Of a stretch of 48,519 nt of DNA, positions 1-8,892 are shown one piece after another. Numbering within the stretch: the stretch's first letter is position 1; the number at the start of each line of letters is the position of its first letter. Below the pieces are notes generated by a model. It was not told the DNA's origin. It made no database searches and worked only from the letters and a program-made list of their open reading frames with translations. Where the stretch lies: the NCBI GenBank assembly GCA_947596085.1, contig CANQEW010000018.1:1-48519 (forward strand), in the 5' to 3' direction. The stretch is from an uncultured Clostridia bacterium. GTDB lineage: Bacteria > Bacillota > Clostridia > Christensenellales > Aristaeellaceae. A program made the position numbers and the translations under genes.

Positions 1-85
1 CCAATCCACAGCATCCCTCTCAGTGTAGCACACCGTTGGAGAACGGTCTATAAATACTACTCTTTTATAATACGAGGACAAAACT

Positions 86-697
86 ATGGGAACCCCTACC
101 GCATCCCCTACAGTATCTTCGACCATCGGTCTGAAGAACATGGTCATCGCTCCACTGATGGAAGATACCGAAGAGACCTTGACCTACGGCGAGCTCCAGC
201 TCGTCGCGGGCGCAATCGAAGCATCCATCGCCCCTGAAAACTCCGACCCAGATGTGCAGTACGCAGACGACATCGAGTTCGACGTAGTGTATCCGGACCC
301 GGAGCTTACCTTCACCACGCAGATGGCCGACATCGCGCTGGCGGTGCAGGAGATGATCTTCGGCAACAAAATCGACGACAACGGCGTACTCGTGCGCTCA
401 GCCGGTGATAAGCCGCCGTACTTCGCCGTGGGATTCAAGTCTGAGAAGGCAAACCACAAGTACCGCTATGTCTGGTTGTACAAGGTGCGCGCCAAGCCGG
501 TGACGGAGAACTACGCCACGAAGGAGGGCACGACCATCACCCGCCAGACCGGACAGGTCGAATGGACCGCCATCAAGCGCACGCACGATGGCCAGTACCA
601 GGCCATCGCGGACGAGTCCGAGAATGGTTTTACCCCCGAAAAAGGAAAGACCTTCCTTGAGAGCGTCTATGAGCCCAGCTTTTCGCTCGACCCTTGA
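86..697 (+). CDS. Major tail (tube) protein, phi13 family
   Basis: A 203-residue structural protein expected to polymerise into the tail tube around the tape measure. The N-terminal part (IGLKNMVIAPL, then TYGELQLVAGAIEASI) and the overall length fit the phi13-type major tail proteins of Gram-positive siphoviruses. The start is the ATG at 86, preceded by GAGGA at 74-78. It is the first complete gene in the window and is followed directly by chaperone and tape measure genes, the canonical position. Its stop TGA (695-697) overlaps the ATG of the next frame (697-699). The last sense codon is CCT, and a perfect stem-loop lies just downstream (701-731), so some ribosomes may continue into the next frame. 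The assignment rests on recognised family pattern and context. Confidence 0.85.
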   Translation: MGTPTASPTVSSTIGLKNMVIAPLMEDTEETLTYGELQLVAGAIEASIAPENSDPDVQYADDIEFDVVYPDPELTFTTQMADIALAVQEMIFGNKIDDNGVLVRSAGDKPPYFAVGFKSEKANHKYRYVWLYKVRAKPVTENYATKEGTTITRQTGQVEWTAIKRTHDGQYQAIADESENGFTPEKGKTFLESVYEPSFSLDP

Positions 698-1089
698 TGC
701 CCCTCTCCATTGCGCCTGATGATGGAGAGGGCGACGCTTATGGCAAGAGCATAAGCGAGCTCCAGACCGGCATCGTCGTGTCGGATGGAGCGATCTCAGG
801 CACCCTCCACTACGTGGAGAACTATACGAACTTCAGCTCCGCAATCGATGAACAGGAGGGCAACTACCTCGTCGTAACTGTCGAGGCAGACCCGGACGCC
901 ACGGTGAAGTTCCACCTCGTCGGCGGCAGCAAGGGTGAGATCACGCTCACACCTGACGACCGGCAGGTGGTTTGCCGCATCCGCGATAAGAACAGCCAGA
1001 GCATCCGCATCACCGCCGAGAAGAGCGGCAAGCGGAACGTGAAGAACTACTCGCTGACCGGCCTCACGCTCGAGGCCAAGGCCGGCTAA
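697..1089 (+). CDS. Small ORF overlapping tail tube gene; possible Ig-like tail extension
   Basis: A 130-residue ORF in the -1 frame relative to the tail tube gene. Its ATG shares one base with the upstream stop (TGATG). I see no Shine-Dalgarno sequence in the preceding 20 bases, so it is made either by translational coupling or by -1 frameshifting at CCC-T-TGA (691-697). The second half alternates short hydrophobic and polar stretches (LVVTVEADPDATVKFHLVGG, then ITLTPDDRQVVCRIRD), which suggests a beta-sandwich. Many phages append immunoglobulin-like domains to the tail tube protein by ribosomal frameshifting, and this ORF sits exactly where such an extension would be. I do not recognise the family directly. 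The alternative is a separately translated minor tail protein. Confidence 0.6.
   Translation: MPLSIAPDDGEGDAYGKSISELQTGIVVSDGAISGTLHYVENYTNFSSAIDEQEGNYLVVTVEADPDATVKFHLVGGSKGEITLTPDDRQVVCRIRDKNSQSIRITAEKSGKRNVKNYSLTGLTLEAKAG
701..731 (+). promoter_or_regulatory. Perfect 10-bp stem-loop just after tail tube stop codon
   Basis: CCCTCTCCAT (701-710) is exactly complementary to ATGGAGAGGG (722-731), leaving an 11-base loop. The stem starts six bases after the CCCT at 691-694, a spacing typical of structures that stimulate -1 frameshifting. It lies inside the coding frame of the overlapping ORF and has no following T run, so it is not a terminator. Confidence 0.6.
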
Positions 1090-1162
1090 GCACATTATCG
1101 ACCAGCCGCCGCATGGGGAGTTCCCTGTGCGGCGGTGCTATCTTGAGCAGGAGGAAGTAAAA

Positions 1163-1543
1163 ATGATCACATGTACCCTGGGCGACAAGAAGTATACCAT
1201 CGACTTTATCTCGGGCCGCGCGCTGCGGGAGATGGAGCCCGCTGCGAAGATGTACGCCAAGATCGTGAATATCTCCAACGCCGCCGTTCGCGGCGAAGCT
1301 GTGCCGGAGACGGAGCAGATCAGCATCCCCGAGGCGATGGACGTTATGGTGAAGTGGTTCTGCCTCGTATTCGGCAATCAGTTCACCCCGGACGAGCTGC
1401 TGGATAAGTACCCGGTGGATCGACTCATGCACGACATGGCGCTGACGCTCATGGCGGTGCAGGCCCAGACCACGAGCATCCTCAGCGAGTTCCCTACGAA
1501 GGCGGCGCAGACGGAGGTTTCGACCCAGACGACAGAGACCTGA
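1163..1543 (+). CDS. Tail assembly chaperone (gpG-like)
   Basis: A 126-residue protein, judged to be the G component of the tail assembly chaperone that coats the tape measure during tail assembly and is absent from the virion. The start is the ATG at 1163 with a perfect AGGAGG at 1149-1154; an in-frame upstream extension to 1127 is unlikely. The motif ISGRALREMEPA and the pattern of a mostly helical C-terminus fit small chaperones encoded before tape measure genes. The end of the gene is overlapped by an open -1 frame (the T part), as in the classical G/GT arrangement. The function is inferred from position, size and the overlapping frame rather than from strong residue conservation. Confidence 0.75.
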   Translation: MITCTLGDKKYTIDFISGRALREMEPAAKMYAKIVNISNAAVRGEAVPETEQISIPEAMDVMVKWFCLVFGNQFTPDELLDKYPVDRLMHDMALTLMAVQAQTTSILSEFPTKAAQTEVSTQTTET

Positions 1544-1737
1544 CGCTCTACGAGTTCATCTGCTCGACCTACAACTCGCTGCTGGACGGCGGGTGGAAAA
1601 TGCGTGAGATCGACGAGATGGACATGCTGGGCTTCCTCAAGCTGCGGGCGTGGAAGGCAGCGAGGGAAAAGAAAAAGAAAGAACCGAAGCGCCGCTATAT
1701 CGACGAAGTGTGGGGCAACATGCGCCCCAATGTATGA
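1408..1737 (+). CDS. T part of tail assembly chaperone GT, read by -1 frameshift from gpG
   Basis: This -1 frame is open from 1408 to the TGA at 1735-1737 and continues the chaperone gene past its own stop (1541-1543). The translated segment contains YEFICSTYNSLLDGGWKMRE and a basic tail (AREKKKKEPKRRYIDEVWG), the look of T domains that bind the tape measure in phage chaperones. There is no ribosome binding site for an independent start; the first in-frame ATG is at 1600. I could not find a canonical slippery heptamer in the overlap. The least poor candidate is G TTC CCT near 1487. Start 1408 marks the earliest possible switch, not a proven junction. Confidence 0.65.
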   Translation, partial: VPGGSTHARHGADAHGGAGPDHEHPQRVPYEGGADGGFDPDDRDLTLYEFICSTYNSLLDGGWKMREIDEMDMLGFLKLRAWKAAREKKKKEPKRRYIDEVWGNMRPNV

Positions 1738-1743
1738 CCGCGA

Positions 1744-1770
1744 AGCCGTCCATGTGGGCGGTTTTTTTTT
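1744..1770 (+). terminator. Intrinsic terminator between chaperone and tape measure genes
   Basis: An 8-bp stem (AGCCGTCC pairing with GGGCGGTT, including two G-T pairs) closes on the tetraloop ATGT and runs into nine T residues (1762-1770). It begins seven bases after the stop of the T frame. It lies within the tail operon, so it may only lower expression of downstream genes. Confidence 0.65.
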
Positions 1771-1812
1771 CTAAGTTATAAGTTTCTTCTATTTGTAATG
1801 AGGTGATCCACG

Positions 1813-4800
1813 ATGAGTGAAACGCTGCGCGACCTTGTGGTGTCGCTGTCCCTGCGGACGGACAATTTTACGCGAAATATCCGCTCCGTCAACAAGCAAC
1901 TGCAGGAGGCCGAGAGCTTCTTCAAGGCGGCCAGCGCCGGGATCGACAACTTCGAGCACACGGCGCAGGGCCTGACCACGCAGCTGTCCACGCTCCAGCA
2001 GAAGCTGGCGCTCCAGAGGGAAGTCGTGGATCAGTACCAGCGCGCGCTGGACGCAGCCCGCGCCAAGCTCACGGAGTGCTACACTCGACAGGGCGAGTAT
2101 GCCCAGCGGCTGACAGAGGCGGCGCAGAAGCAATCGGCGCTCAAGGAACAAGTCGCCCAGGCATCGGAGGCGTACAAGGATTGCGCGGCGCGCCTGGGAG
2201 ACGCGGATCAGGCCACACTCGCCGCCGGTGCGCATCTGGAGCAGTTGAAGGCGGCGTACCGGCAGGCGGGCGAGGAAGTCAAGAAGCTGGCGGGTCAGAG
2301 CGAAGCGCTGCGCAAGTCCACACTGAACGCGGCGGACGCTGTCTCCACCGGCAACGTCAACCTGAACCGTGCCAGTGCAGCGGTAAAGTCCACAGAAGCG
2401 GACATCAACCGCTGCAACCGCGAGTTGGCGCTCGCTAACACCAACTGGGCGGCTGCCGGAGAGAGCATGCGCACCAGCGGAGCCGCGATCAACAGCATCG
2501 GCCTGCAGGTGCAGCGGGCAGATGCACTGTTTCGCACCCTCACCGTGGGGATCAAGGACACCGCTGGGAGCACGGAATATCTCAACGCCCGCGCTGACAA
2601 TCTGAGTACCAAGTATGAACTGCAAAATCGCGCGCTACAGGAGTATTACAACGCCCTGTCCGCCGCGAACCAGCAGCTTGCCGCCGCGCAGCAGGTCAAT
2701 GACCCCGCGCTGATCCAGCAGGCAACCGATGCTGTGACACAGGCGGAAACGGCGCTGTTCAACGCCTCTGCCGCCCTGCAACAGACCGAACAGGACATCG
2801 AGGCCAATCAACAGGCGCTATCGCTGGCCAACAACGGCTGGTATACCGCCGCCGAGAGCATCCGCGCAAGCGAGCAGGCGGTCACCGGCATTGGCAATCA
2901 AATGCGTCTCGCGGAGAGCGAGTTCGCCCTCGCCAGCGCGGGAGTCCGTGACTTCGATACCAGCGCTGCTGGCTTGTCCGCACGGCTGACCATGCTCCAG
3001 GAAGAGCTGGCGCTGCAAAATAACGCGGTTCGTGAGTACGAAAACATCCTCAGTTCCGCGCAGACCCAGCTCACCGCTGCCCAGGCTGCGGGCGATCCTG
3101 CAAAGGTCGAGCAAGCGACGCAGGCGGTAACGCAGGCGCAGACCGCGCTCAATCAGGCCCAAGCCGCCGTCAAAAACACCGAGGCCCAGATCCGCTCCTG
3201 CGACAATGAGCTGACGCTCGCTACGAATGGCTGGTATTCGGCGGGACAGGCGATGCAGAATTCTCAGAATTACATTGCCAGTCTCGGGAAAGAGATGCAA
3301 TTTGCCGAGAGTCATTTTCGCATGGCGACGGCGGAGATTGAAAACATACAGACCTCCGTAGATGGTCTGGGTGAAAAGCTCCGCATGCTGGAGGAGAAGT
3401 GGCGCTTGCAGCGGGAGGTTGTCGCCCAATGCGAAGCCGCAGTGGAGTCCGCAGGGCAGCGATACGAGGCGGCGCTGGCGTCCGGTGACGCCGATAAAAT
3501 CCGCGAATCCTCGGACGCCTTGACGGAGGCCGAGACCGCCCTGAACGACGCCGCCGTTGCGCTGGGGCAGATCAGCCACGAGATCGACGACTGCAACAAT
3601 GACCTGGCGCTGGCCGAGAGCGGCTGGCACGAGGCGACGGCAGCGGTCGATCAGGCGCAGGCAGCCATCGTTAACATCGGCAAACAGATTCAGGTAGCGG
3701 ACAGCCGGGTGAAGCTGGCCGTCGCGGGTGTCGCTGACCTCAAGACAAACTCGGCGGCATTGGCGGGTCAGCTTACTGCTCTACAGGACAAGTATGCGCT
3801 CCAGCAAGAGGCCGTTGAGCGGTATTCGGACGCGCTCGAAGCGGCGCGCGAACAGCTGCGGGCTGCACAGGAAGCCAACGACCCGGAGAAAATCGATCAG
3901 GCGACCAACGCTGTACTGGACGCCGAAGCAGCGCTGAATCAGGCCCAGGCCGCAGTGCGCGAAACCGAGCAAGAAATCCAAAATTGTAATTCCATGCTTC
4001 AAACCGCGTCCTCTCGCTGGACGGGCGCGGGAGAAGCGCTGAAGTCATTCTCCCGGGAGTGCGAGGCCATCAGCAAGGGCTCGTCCAAGCTGGGGCGCGT
4101 CATGAGCACGACGCTCACCACTCCAATTGTGGGCCTGGGCAGCGCAGCGATCAAGAGCAGCATCGACTTTGAGAGTTCCTTTACTTCGGTGCGTAAAACC
4201 GTCGAGGCCGATGAGCAGCAGTTCGCGGAGCTGGCACAGGCGTCCAAGCGGATGTCCACGCAGGTGGCAGCTTCGACCTCTGAGATCAACGAGGTCATGG
4301 CCACCGGTGGTCAGCTGGGCATCGCAACCGACAACCTTTCATCCTTCACCAAGGTCATGATCGACCTGGGCAACTCCTGTGAAGACCTGAGCGCGGATGA
4401 GGCCGCGACAGCCCTGGCAAAATTCGCCAATATCATGGGCACCGACCAGACAAAGTTCGAAAATGTAGGCTCTGTCCTGGTCGATCTGGGCAACAACTAC
4501 GCGACCACTGAGGCCGCGATCATGGAGATGTCGAAGCGCCTGGCCGGTGCCGGTCGACAGGTTGGCATGACCGAGCCGCAGATCATGGGCTTTGCAGCTG
4601 CCCTTTCCTCTGTCGGCATCGAGGCGCAGATGGGCGGCTCTGCTTTCTCCAAGGCCCTCGTCAAGATGGAGGTCGCCTCGGAGTTGGGCGGTGAAAGCTT
4701 GGAGGACTTCGCGCGGGTTTCCAATATGACCGCCAAGGAGTTCAAGCGGTTATGGGACAGCGATCCCGCCGCCGCGTTCCAGGCGTTCATCGTGGGTCTG

Positions 4801-7800
4801 TCCAAGATGGACGAAGAGGGCGCGAGCGCCATTGCTACCTTGAACGATATCGGCATCAATGAGATCCGCCTGCGCGACACGCTACTGCGCGCGACCAACG
4901 CAACCGAGCTGTTCAGCGCCACCCAGGAGACGGCGGCAAAGGCGTGGAAGGAAAACACCGCGCTGTCCGTCGAGGCCAACAAGCGCTATGCGACCGCGGA
5001 GAGCAAACTTAAGAACCTGAAGAACCAAGCGATGCTGTTTGCCCAGCAGCTGGGCGATGATCTGAATCCCATCATTGGCGAATTGATTTCGGGCGCGGAT
5101 GACCTCATCGACAGGATCATGCAGCTGGACGAGGGCGAGCGGATGCAGCTGATTCGCATCGCCGCCATCGCTGCGGCTACCGGCCCGGCGATACTGATTT
5201 TCGGCAAGGTGACGCAGGGCGTCGGCAAAGTTACCGGTGCCATCGGCAAGTTCGCCACAGCGGTCGGTCAGGCCGGGGGCGGTGTGCGCGGGTTCTTACA
5301 GACCATCTCCTCCTCTACATTCGCAATGGGTGCGCTGACGGCGGCGGTGATCTACGGTGGATACAAGCTGTACGACTATGCCAGCGGAGCGAAGGCGATC
5401 CGCGAGGCGCTGGAGGGCATGTGCGAGACCGCCGAAAAGTGGAAGAGCACGGCGGCGGAGACGTTCTATGGCAACTCCAATGGGCTGTCGGCCTTTGGGT
5501 TGTCCGAGGAGGACTTCAACCAGAGCGCGGTAAGCGGCCAGAAGTGGATGGAGAACCTGCTTACCGTGTGGAGCGACGGGCAGAAGGAAACGGATGAGAT
5601 TGTCAACACTTGGACGGATTCCTTCAAGACCCTGACCGCGAATACCCGCACGGAGCTGGAAAAACTCAAGACTGCAGCCGACGAGAGCGGCTACACCTCC
5701 GTATCGGAACAGCTCGCCCAGGACATCGAAACCTTGGACTCGATGGACGCGGAGATCGAGCGGTTGCTCAAAAAGCGACAGAACGGAAATCTCAGCGACG
5801 AGGACAAGCTGCGGATCCAGGAGTTGATCGACACCCGAGAAGACCTGATCATCAAGTACAAGCTCGAACCGGACGAAACAGAGGGTTTCGATACCATCCG
5901 AAGGAAGGTGGAGGCCGAGGTCGCGCGCGCCCAGGCGCGAGGGCAGCAGGACGCGGACGTGTCTGTCTATGAGGACGCGATGGTCGCCGCCGCCGAGGGC
6001 CTGGCCGCCGTGAACCAGCAGATCGACGCACAGTACGACAAGGAGTACGCAGTCATCCAGCTCATCGAGGACGCCGCCGAGCGGCAGGCTGCCCTGGATA
6101 AACTGAACGCCAAGTACAACGAAGATCGCCGCGCCGCTGCCCAGGAGTACGCGGAGACGCTCGCCTCTGTCGTGATGCCCGTGTGGAACCAGGAGGACAT
6201 CCAAGCGGCGGACAAAGCTGTGGACGACCTCTATGCCAAGCTGCGGGAGTACAGCATCGCTTCCAGTAACGGCGATACCCAGGGCATGGCAAAGGCGCTG
6301 GAGGATATGCAGAGCCTGACGGCGGGCATGGATGAGGGCGCACTTACGGAGTATGTGGCGCTGCTGACCCAGATCCAATCGCTGCTGGACTCCGGCATGA
6401 GCCAGGAGGAAGTGCAGGCGATGTTCCCGGACATCGACGTGAGCGGGCAGCTCGCTCATCTCGCGGAGCTTACGCAATTCATCCAGGATCACAAGGGAAC
6501 GCTCGAGGGGCTGTCGGGAATCTTTGGTGAGGCGCTGCCGGAGGAAGTGCTCAAGATCGCCACCGATCTGGACATGACCGGCGCGCAGGCGCGTTGGGAT
6601 GAATTCGCAGCGAACCCCGGTGCGATCACCACACAGGCAGTCATCGACAGCTATCAGGAGAGCCAGGAGGTTCAGAAGATCCAGCCGACGGTGGACGCCT
6701 TCATCGGTACCTACACGGAGGTACCCGAGGGAGCAGACAAGTCCACACTGACTCCCCGAGGGTTGGTCGCCTATGTGGAGAAGTACGCGGAGGTGACCAC
6801 GGGTGCGGATGTCTCCGGCATTGCCCCAGACAACGTCACCGCAATGGTCGCCGCTTATGAGGAGCTGGCCAGCGGAGCGGACGTGAGCGCACTCAAGCCC
6901 GGCGAGATCGCGGCCTACATCTCCAAGTATCTGGAGGAGCAGGGGGTCGATACCACGGGCCTGACGCCGGAGGGCATTACCGCGTTTGTGGTTGCCTACG
7001 AGGAGGTCACCGGAGGCGCAAGCACAGCGGCGCTGTCGCCCAAAGACGTGGCGGCCATCGTGACCGAGTACCTGCTGGCGGAGAATGTGGACTTGAGCAA
7101 GGTCACGGAGCCGCAGGTGGACGCTATGGTGTCGGCCTATGCGGAAGCTACTGGCTGCGACAAGTCGGCGCTGAAGGCAGAGGTCGAGGCCCAGATTACG
7201 GCCTATGTGGACGCAGAAGGTGTGAGGAAACCTTCCTATATCGAAAGCTACGTTTCCATCGTCGGCTACGACCTGACGGCTTATAACGATTTCGTTAAGA
7301 ACAACCCCGTCGAGGTGAAGGGAGTCGTTCGCGTAGGGGAAGAATACGCAAATCCCGAGGATGTATTGAGCGACCCCAACGCCAAGTTCTATGAGGGCGG
7401 CAGGGAGATCCCGGTCAACCTCGTGCCCGCAAACAAGATTGACGCAAGCACGCTCATTGCCTACGAAGACGACGGCACGATGCACGTGCTGATCACGCCC
7501 GAAATCCAGGGAACTGCAGAGGCAGTCTCCGAGGCGGGCAAGGCACTGGAAAAGAGCTATGTGACGATCTCCGGGTTTGGCGATGATAAGCACGTCGATC
7601 TGGGCTGGCTCAACGACCTGATGGGCGCTGACCTGATGGGCTGGATTGGCGGACTGAACGGACAGCTTGAAGCCTTTCAGAAAAATAAGGGCACCTGGGT
7701 CTACCTGTGGGGTCTGCTGGACGGCGGACAGTTGAAGGGCATCGAGAACCAGATCAACCAGCAGTTCACCGGGGAAAACCTGGCCGGGATTACGACCTAT

Positions 7801-8757
7801 ATATCCGAAATGGTCGCAGCCATCCAAAATGGCGAGGAAGTCAGCGCGGACGACCTGGCAAACCTGCAGGAGATCGTCACCTTCCTAAACAATCTTAAGT
7901 TGACGGACACCGGTGAGAACATCCGAGCAGGCATCGCCCAGGGCATGACGGAGGCCGGCTGGGACGCGGATGCGGAGACGGTCGCCTCCGAATTGGAGAC
8001 GGCGCTGAACACCGCGCTCGGCATTGCCAGTCCCGCCGCCAGGATGCTCCCGACCGGCGACAATGTGGCGGCAGGCGTTGCTGAAGGTATGGCGGAGCAT
8101 GACTTCTCTTCGGATGCGTCCACACTTGCCACCAATCTGATCGGCGCAATTACTGCGGCATTGACCGGTGAGAACCTTGCGGTACTGGGAACGAATGCCA
8201 TGATGGGACTGGCGCTCTCCATGACTGGCTACAGCATGGCAGAGACGGGAGCGACAATTGCAACCAATGTGCGCTCGGCGGTCTCGGCGCGGCTCGGCTC
8301 GTCCACATTGCGGAGCATTGGTCTGAACGCCATGAGCGGCCTTGTCGCAGGTATTAACGCGGGACGCTCGGGCGTGGTCTCCGCGATGCGCAGGGCAGCG
8401 CAGGAAGCAGTGAACGCCGCGAAGTCCGAGCTGCAGATCCACAGCCCCAGCGCGGTGTTCCGTGATGAGGTGGGCCGCATGACGATGAAGGGCTTCGGCC
8501 AGGGCGCGCTGCTGGAGAGCAAGGCCCAGGCCAAGACCATCCGCAACGCCATGCGTGCCATGCAGGATACCGCCCAGGACGCCCTGCTTGTGCGAGGCAG
8601 CAGCGACAACCGGCGCACCTACAACCAGCAGAGCAGCGTCAACCTCTCTGGCAACACCTTCTACATCCGCGATGAGAAGGACATTCGCTCGCTGGCGATA
8701 GAGATCGCTACCCTGACCCGCCAGCAACAGCGTGGGCGAGGATTGGGACTAGCGTGA
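1813..8757 (+). CDS. Tail tape measure protein, very long and internally repetitive
   Basis: A 2314-residue tape measure protein that sets tail length and is probably ejected ahead of the DNA. The start ATG follows GAGGTGAT at 1803-1810. The N-terminal third is alanine- and glutamine-rich coiled coil built from modules with an exact 131-residue period. Equivalent points fall at residues 229, 360, 491 and 622, with a diverged, longer first copy before them. The TP901-type tape measure core follows at about residues 755-960 (SSIDFESSFTSVRKTVEAD, MGGSAFSKALVKM). Two hydrophobic segments lie near residues 1113-1135 and 1169-1190. Around 1644-1805 there are seven tandem repeats of about 24 residues of the form [T/A]LxPxxIxAYVxxYxEVTxGAD. 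At about 0.15 nm per residue of helix, a tail of roughly 340 nm is expected. Its place before Dit and Tal confirms the call. Confidence 0.95.
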   Translation: MSETLRDLVVSLSLRTDNFTRNIRSVNKQLQEAESFFKAASAGIDNFEHTAQGLTTQLSTLQQKLALQREVVDQYQRALDAARAKLTECYTRQGEYAQRLTEAAQKQSALKEQVAQASEAYKDCAARLGDADQATLAAGAHLEQLKAAYRQAGEEVKKLAGQSEALRKSTLNAADAVSTGNVNLNRASAAVKSTEADINRCNRELALANTNWAAAGESMRTSGAAINSIGLQVQRADALFRTLTVGIKDTAGSTEYLNARADNLSTKYELQNRALQEYYNALSAANQQLAAAQQVNDPALIQQATDAVTQAETALFNASAALQQTEQDIEANQQALSLANNGWYTAAESIRASEQAVTGIGNQMRLAESEFALASAGVRDFDTSAAGLSARLTMLQEELALQNNAVREYENILSSAQTQLTAAQAAGDPAKVEQATQAVTQAQTALNQAQAAVKNTEAQIRSCDNELTLATNGWYSAGQAMQNSQNYIASLGKEMQFAESHFRMATAEIENIQTSVDGLGEKLRMLEEKWRLQREVVAQCEAAVESAGQRYEAALASGDADKIRESSDALTEAETALNDAAVALGQISHEIDDCNNDLALAESGWHEATAAVDQAQAAIVNIGKQIQVADSRVKLAVAGVADLKTNSAALAGQLTALQDKYALQQEAVERYSDALEAAREQLRAAQEANDPEKIDQATNAVLDAEAALNQAQAAVRETEQEIQNCNSMLQTASSRWTGAGEALKSFSRECEAISKGSSKLGRVMSTTLTTPIVGLGSAAIKSSIDFESSFTSVRKTVEADEQQFAELAQASKRMSTQVAASTSEINEVMATGGQLGIATDNLSSFTKVMIDLGNSCEDLSADEAATALAKFANIMGTDQTKFENVGSVLVDLGNNYATTEAAIMEMSKRLAGAGRQVGMTEPQIMGFAAALSSVGIEAQMGGSAFSKALVKMEVASELGGESLEDFARVSNMTAKEFKRLWDSDPAAAFQAFIVGLSKMDEEGASAIATLNDIGINEIRLRDTLLRATNATELFSATQETAAKAWKENTALSVEANKRYATAESKLKNLKNQAMLFAQQLGDDLNPIIGELISGADDLIDRIMQLDEGERMQLIRIAAIAAATGPAILIFGKVTQGVGKVTGAIGKFATAVGQAGGGVRGFLQTISSSTFAMGALTAAVIYGGYKLYDYASGAKAIREALEGMCETAEKWKSTAAETFYGNSNGLSAFGLSEEDFNQSAVSGQKWMENLLTVWSDGQKETDEIVNTWTDSFKTLTANTRTELEKLKTAADESGYTSVSEQLAQDIETLDSMDAEIERLLKKRQNGNLSDEDKLRIQELIDTREDLIIKYKLEPDETEGFDTIRRKVEAEVARAQARGQQDADVSVYEDAMVAAAEGLAAVNQQIDAQYDKEYAVIQLIEDAAERQAALDKLNAKYNEDRRAAAQEYAETLASVVMPVWNQEDIQAADKAVDDLYAKLREYSIASSNGDTQGMAKALEDMQSLTAGMDEGALTEYVALLTQIQSLLDSGMSQEEVQAMFPDIDVSGQLAHLAELTQFIQDHKGTLEGLSGIFGEALPEEVLKIATDLDMTGAQARWDEFAANPGAITTQAVIDSYQESQEVQKIQPTVDAFIGTYTEVPEGADKSTLTPRGLVAYVEKYAEVTTGADVSGIAPDNVTAMVAAYEELASGADVSALKPGEIAAYISKYLEEQGVDTTGLTPEGITAFVVAYEEVTGGASTAALSPKDVAAIVTEYLLAENVDLSKVTEPQVDAMVSAYAEATGCDKSALKAEVEAQITAYVDAEGVRKPSYIESYVSIVGYDLTAYNDFVKNNPVEVKGVVRVGEEYANPEDVLSDPNAKFYEGGREIPVNLVPANKIDASTLIAYEDDGTMHVLITPEIQGTAEAVSEAGKALEKSYVTISGFGDDKHVDLGWLNDLMGADLMGWIGGLNGQLEAFQKNKGTWVYLWGLLDGGQLKGIENQINQQFTGENLAGITTYISEMVAAIQNGEEVSADDLANLQEIVTFLNNLKLTDTGENIRAGIAQGMTEAGWDADAETVASELETALNTALGIASPAARMLPTGDNVAAGVAEGMAEHDFSSDASTLATNLIGAITAALTGENLAVLGTNAMMGLALSMTGYSMAETGATIATNVRSAVSARLGSSTLRSIGLNAMSGLVAGINAGRSGVVSAMRRAAQEAVNAAKSELQIHSPSAVFRDEVGRMTMKGFGQGALLESKAQAKTIRNAMRAMQDTAQDALLVRGSSDNRRTYNQQSSVNLSGNTFYIRDEKDIRSLAIEIATLTRQQQRGRGLGLA
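2497..4060 (+). repeat. 131-codon tandem modules in tape measure gene
   Basis: Four in-register modules start at 2497, 2890, 3283 and 3676, each 393 bases apart. Shared landmarks per unit are [I/L]G-[K/N/L]-[Q/E]-[M/I/V], then a L-QxKxALQ-like motif, an NDPxxIxQAT-like motif, and a closing cysteine- or asparagine-containing helix before a G-W-x-x-A motif. The DNA has diverged between copies, so the duplications are not recent. Confidence 0.85.
6742..7228 (+). repeat. Seven ~24-codon tandem repeats in tape measure gene
   Basis: The repeat unit reads approximately x-L-[T/K/S]-P-x-x-[I/V]-x-A-[Y/F/M]-V-x-x-Y-x-E-V-T-x-G-A-[D/S]. Copies begin near TLTPRGL, GIAPDNV, ALKPGEI, GLTPEGI, ALSPKDV, KVTEPQV and ALKAEVE. 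They form a distinct segment after the hydrophobic middle of the protein. Confidence 0.85.
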
Positions 8758-8892
8758 CAACCAAACATCGTGGCCCATCCGGGTGTGACAACTATTTGAG
8801 TTGCCGCTTGATGGCGGCACGACCAAACAAGTTCTGCCGAGAGAAATCATGTTAATGATCGAGAATTTGTAGACGAAAAGGAGGGAAGCAAA

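Noticed and set aside
1..85. 3' end of an upstream gene
   Set aside because: All three + strand frames are too short to judge, and none shows a recognisable protein end; the sequence is probably the intergenic leader of the tail tube gene.
5296..7827. Long (843-codon) open frame on the - strand inside the tape measure gene
   Set aside because: It is a shadow of the GC-biased tape measure codons, has no ribosome binding site, and yields a histidine/leucine/arginine-rich sequence without motifs.
8803..8823. Hairpin TGCCGC/GCGGCA after the tape measure gene as a terminator
   Set aside because: The stem is clear but no T run follows, so termination cannot be claimed.
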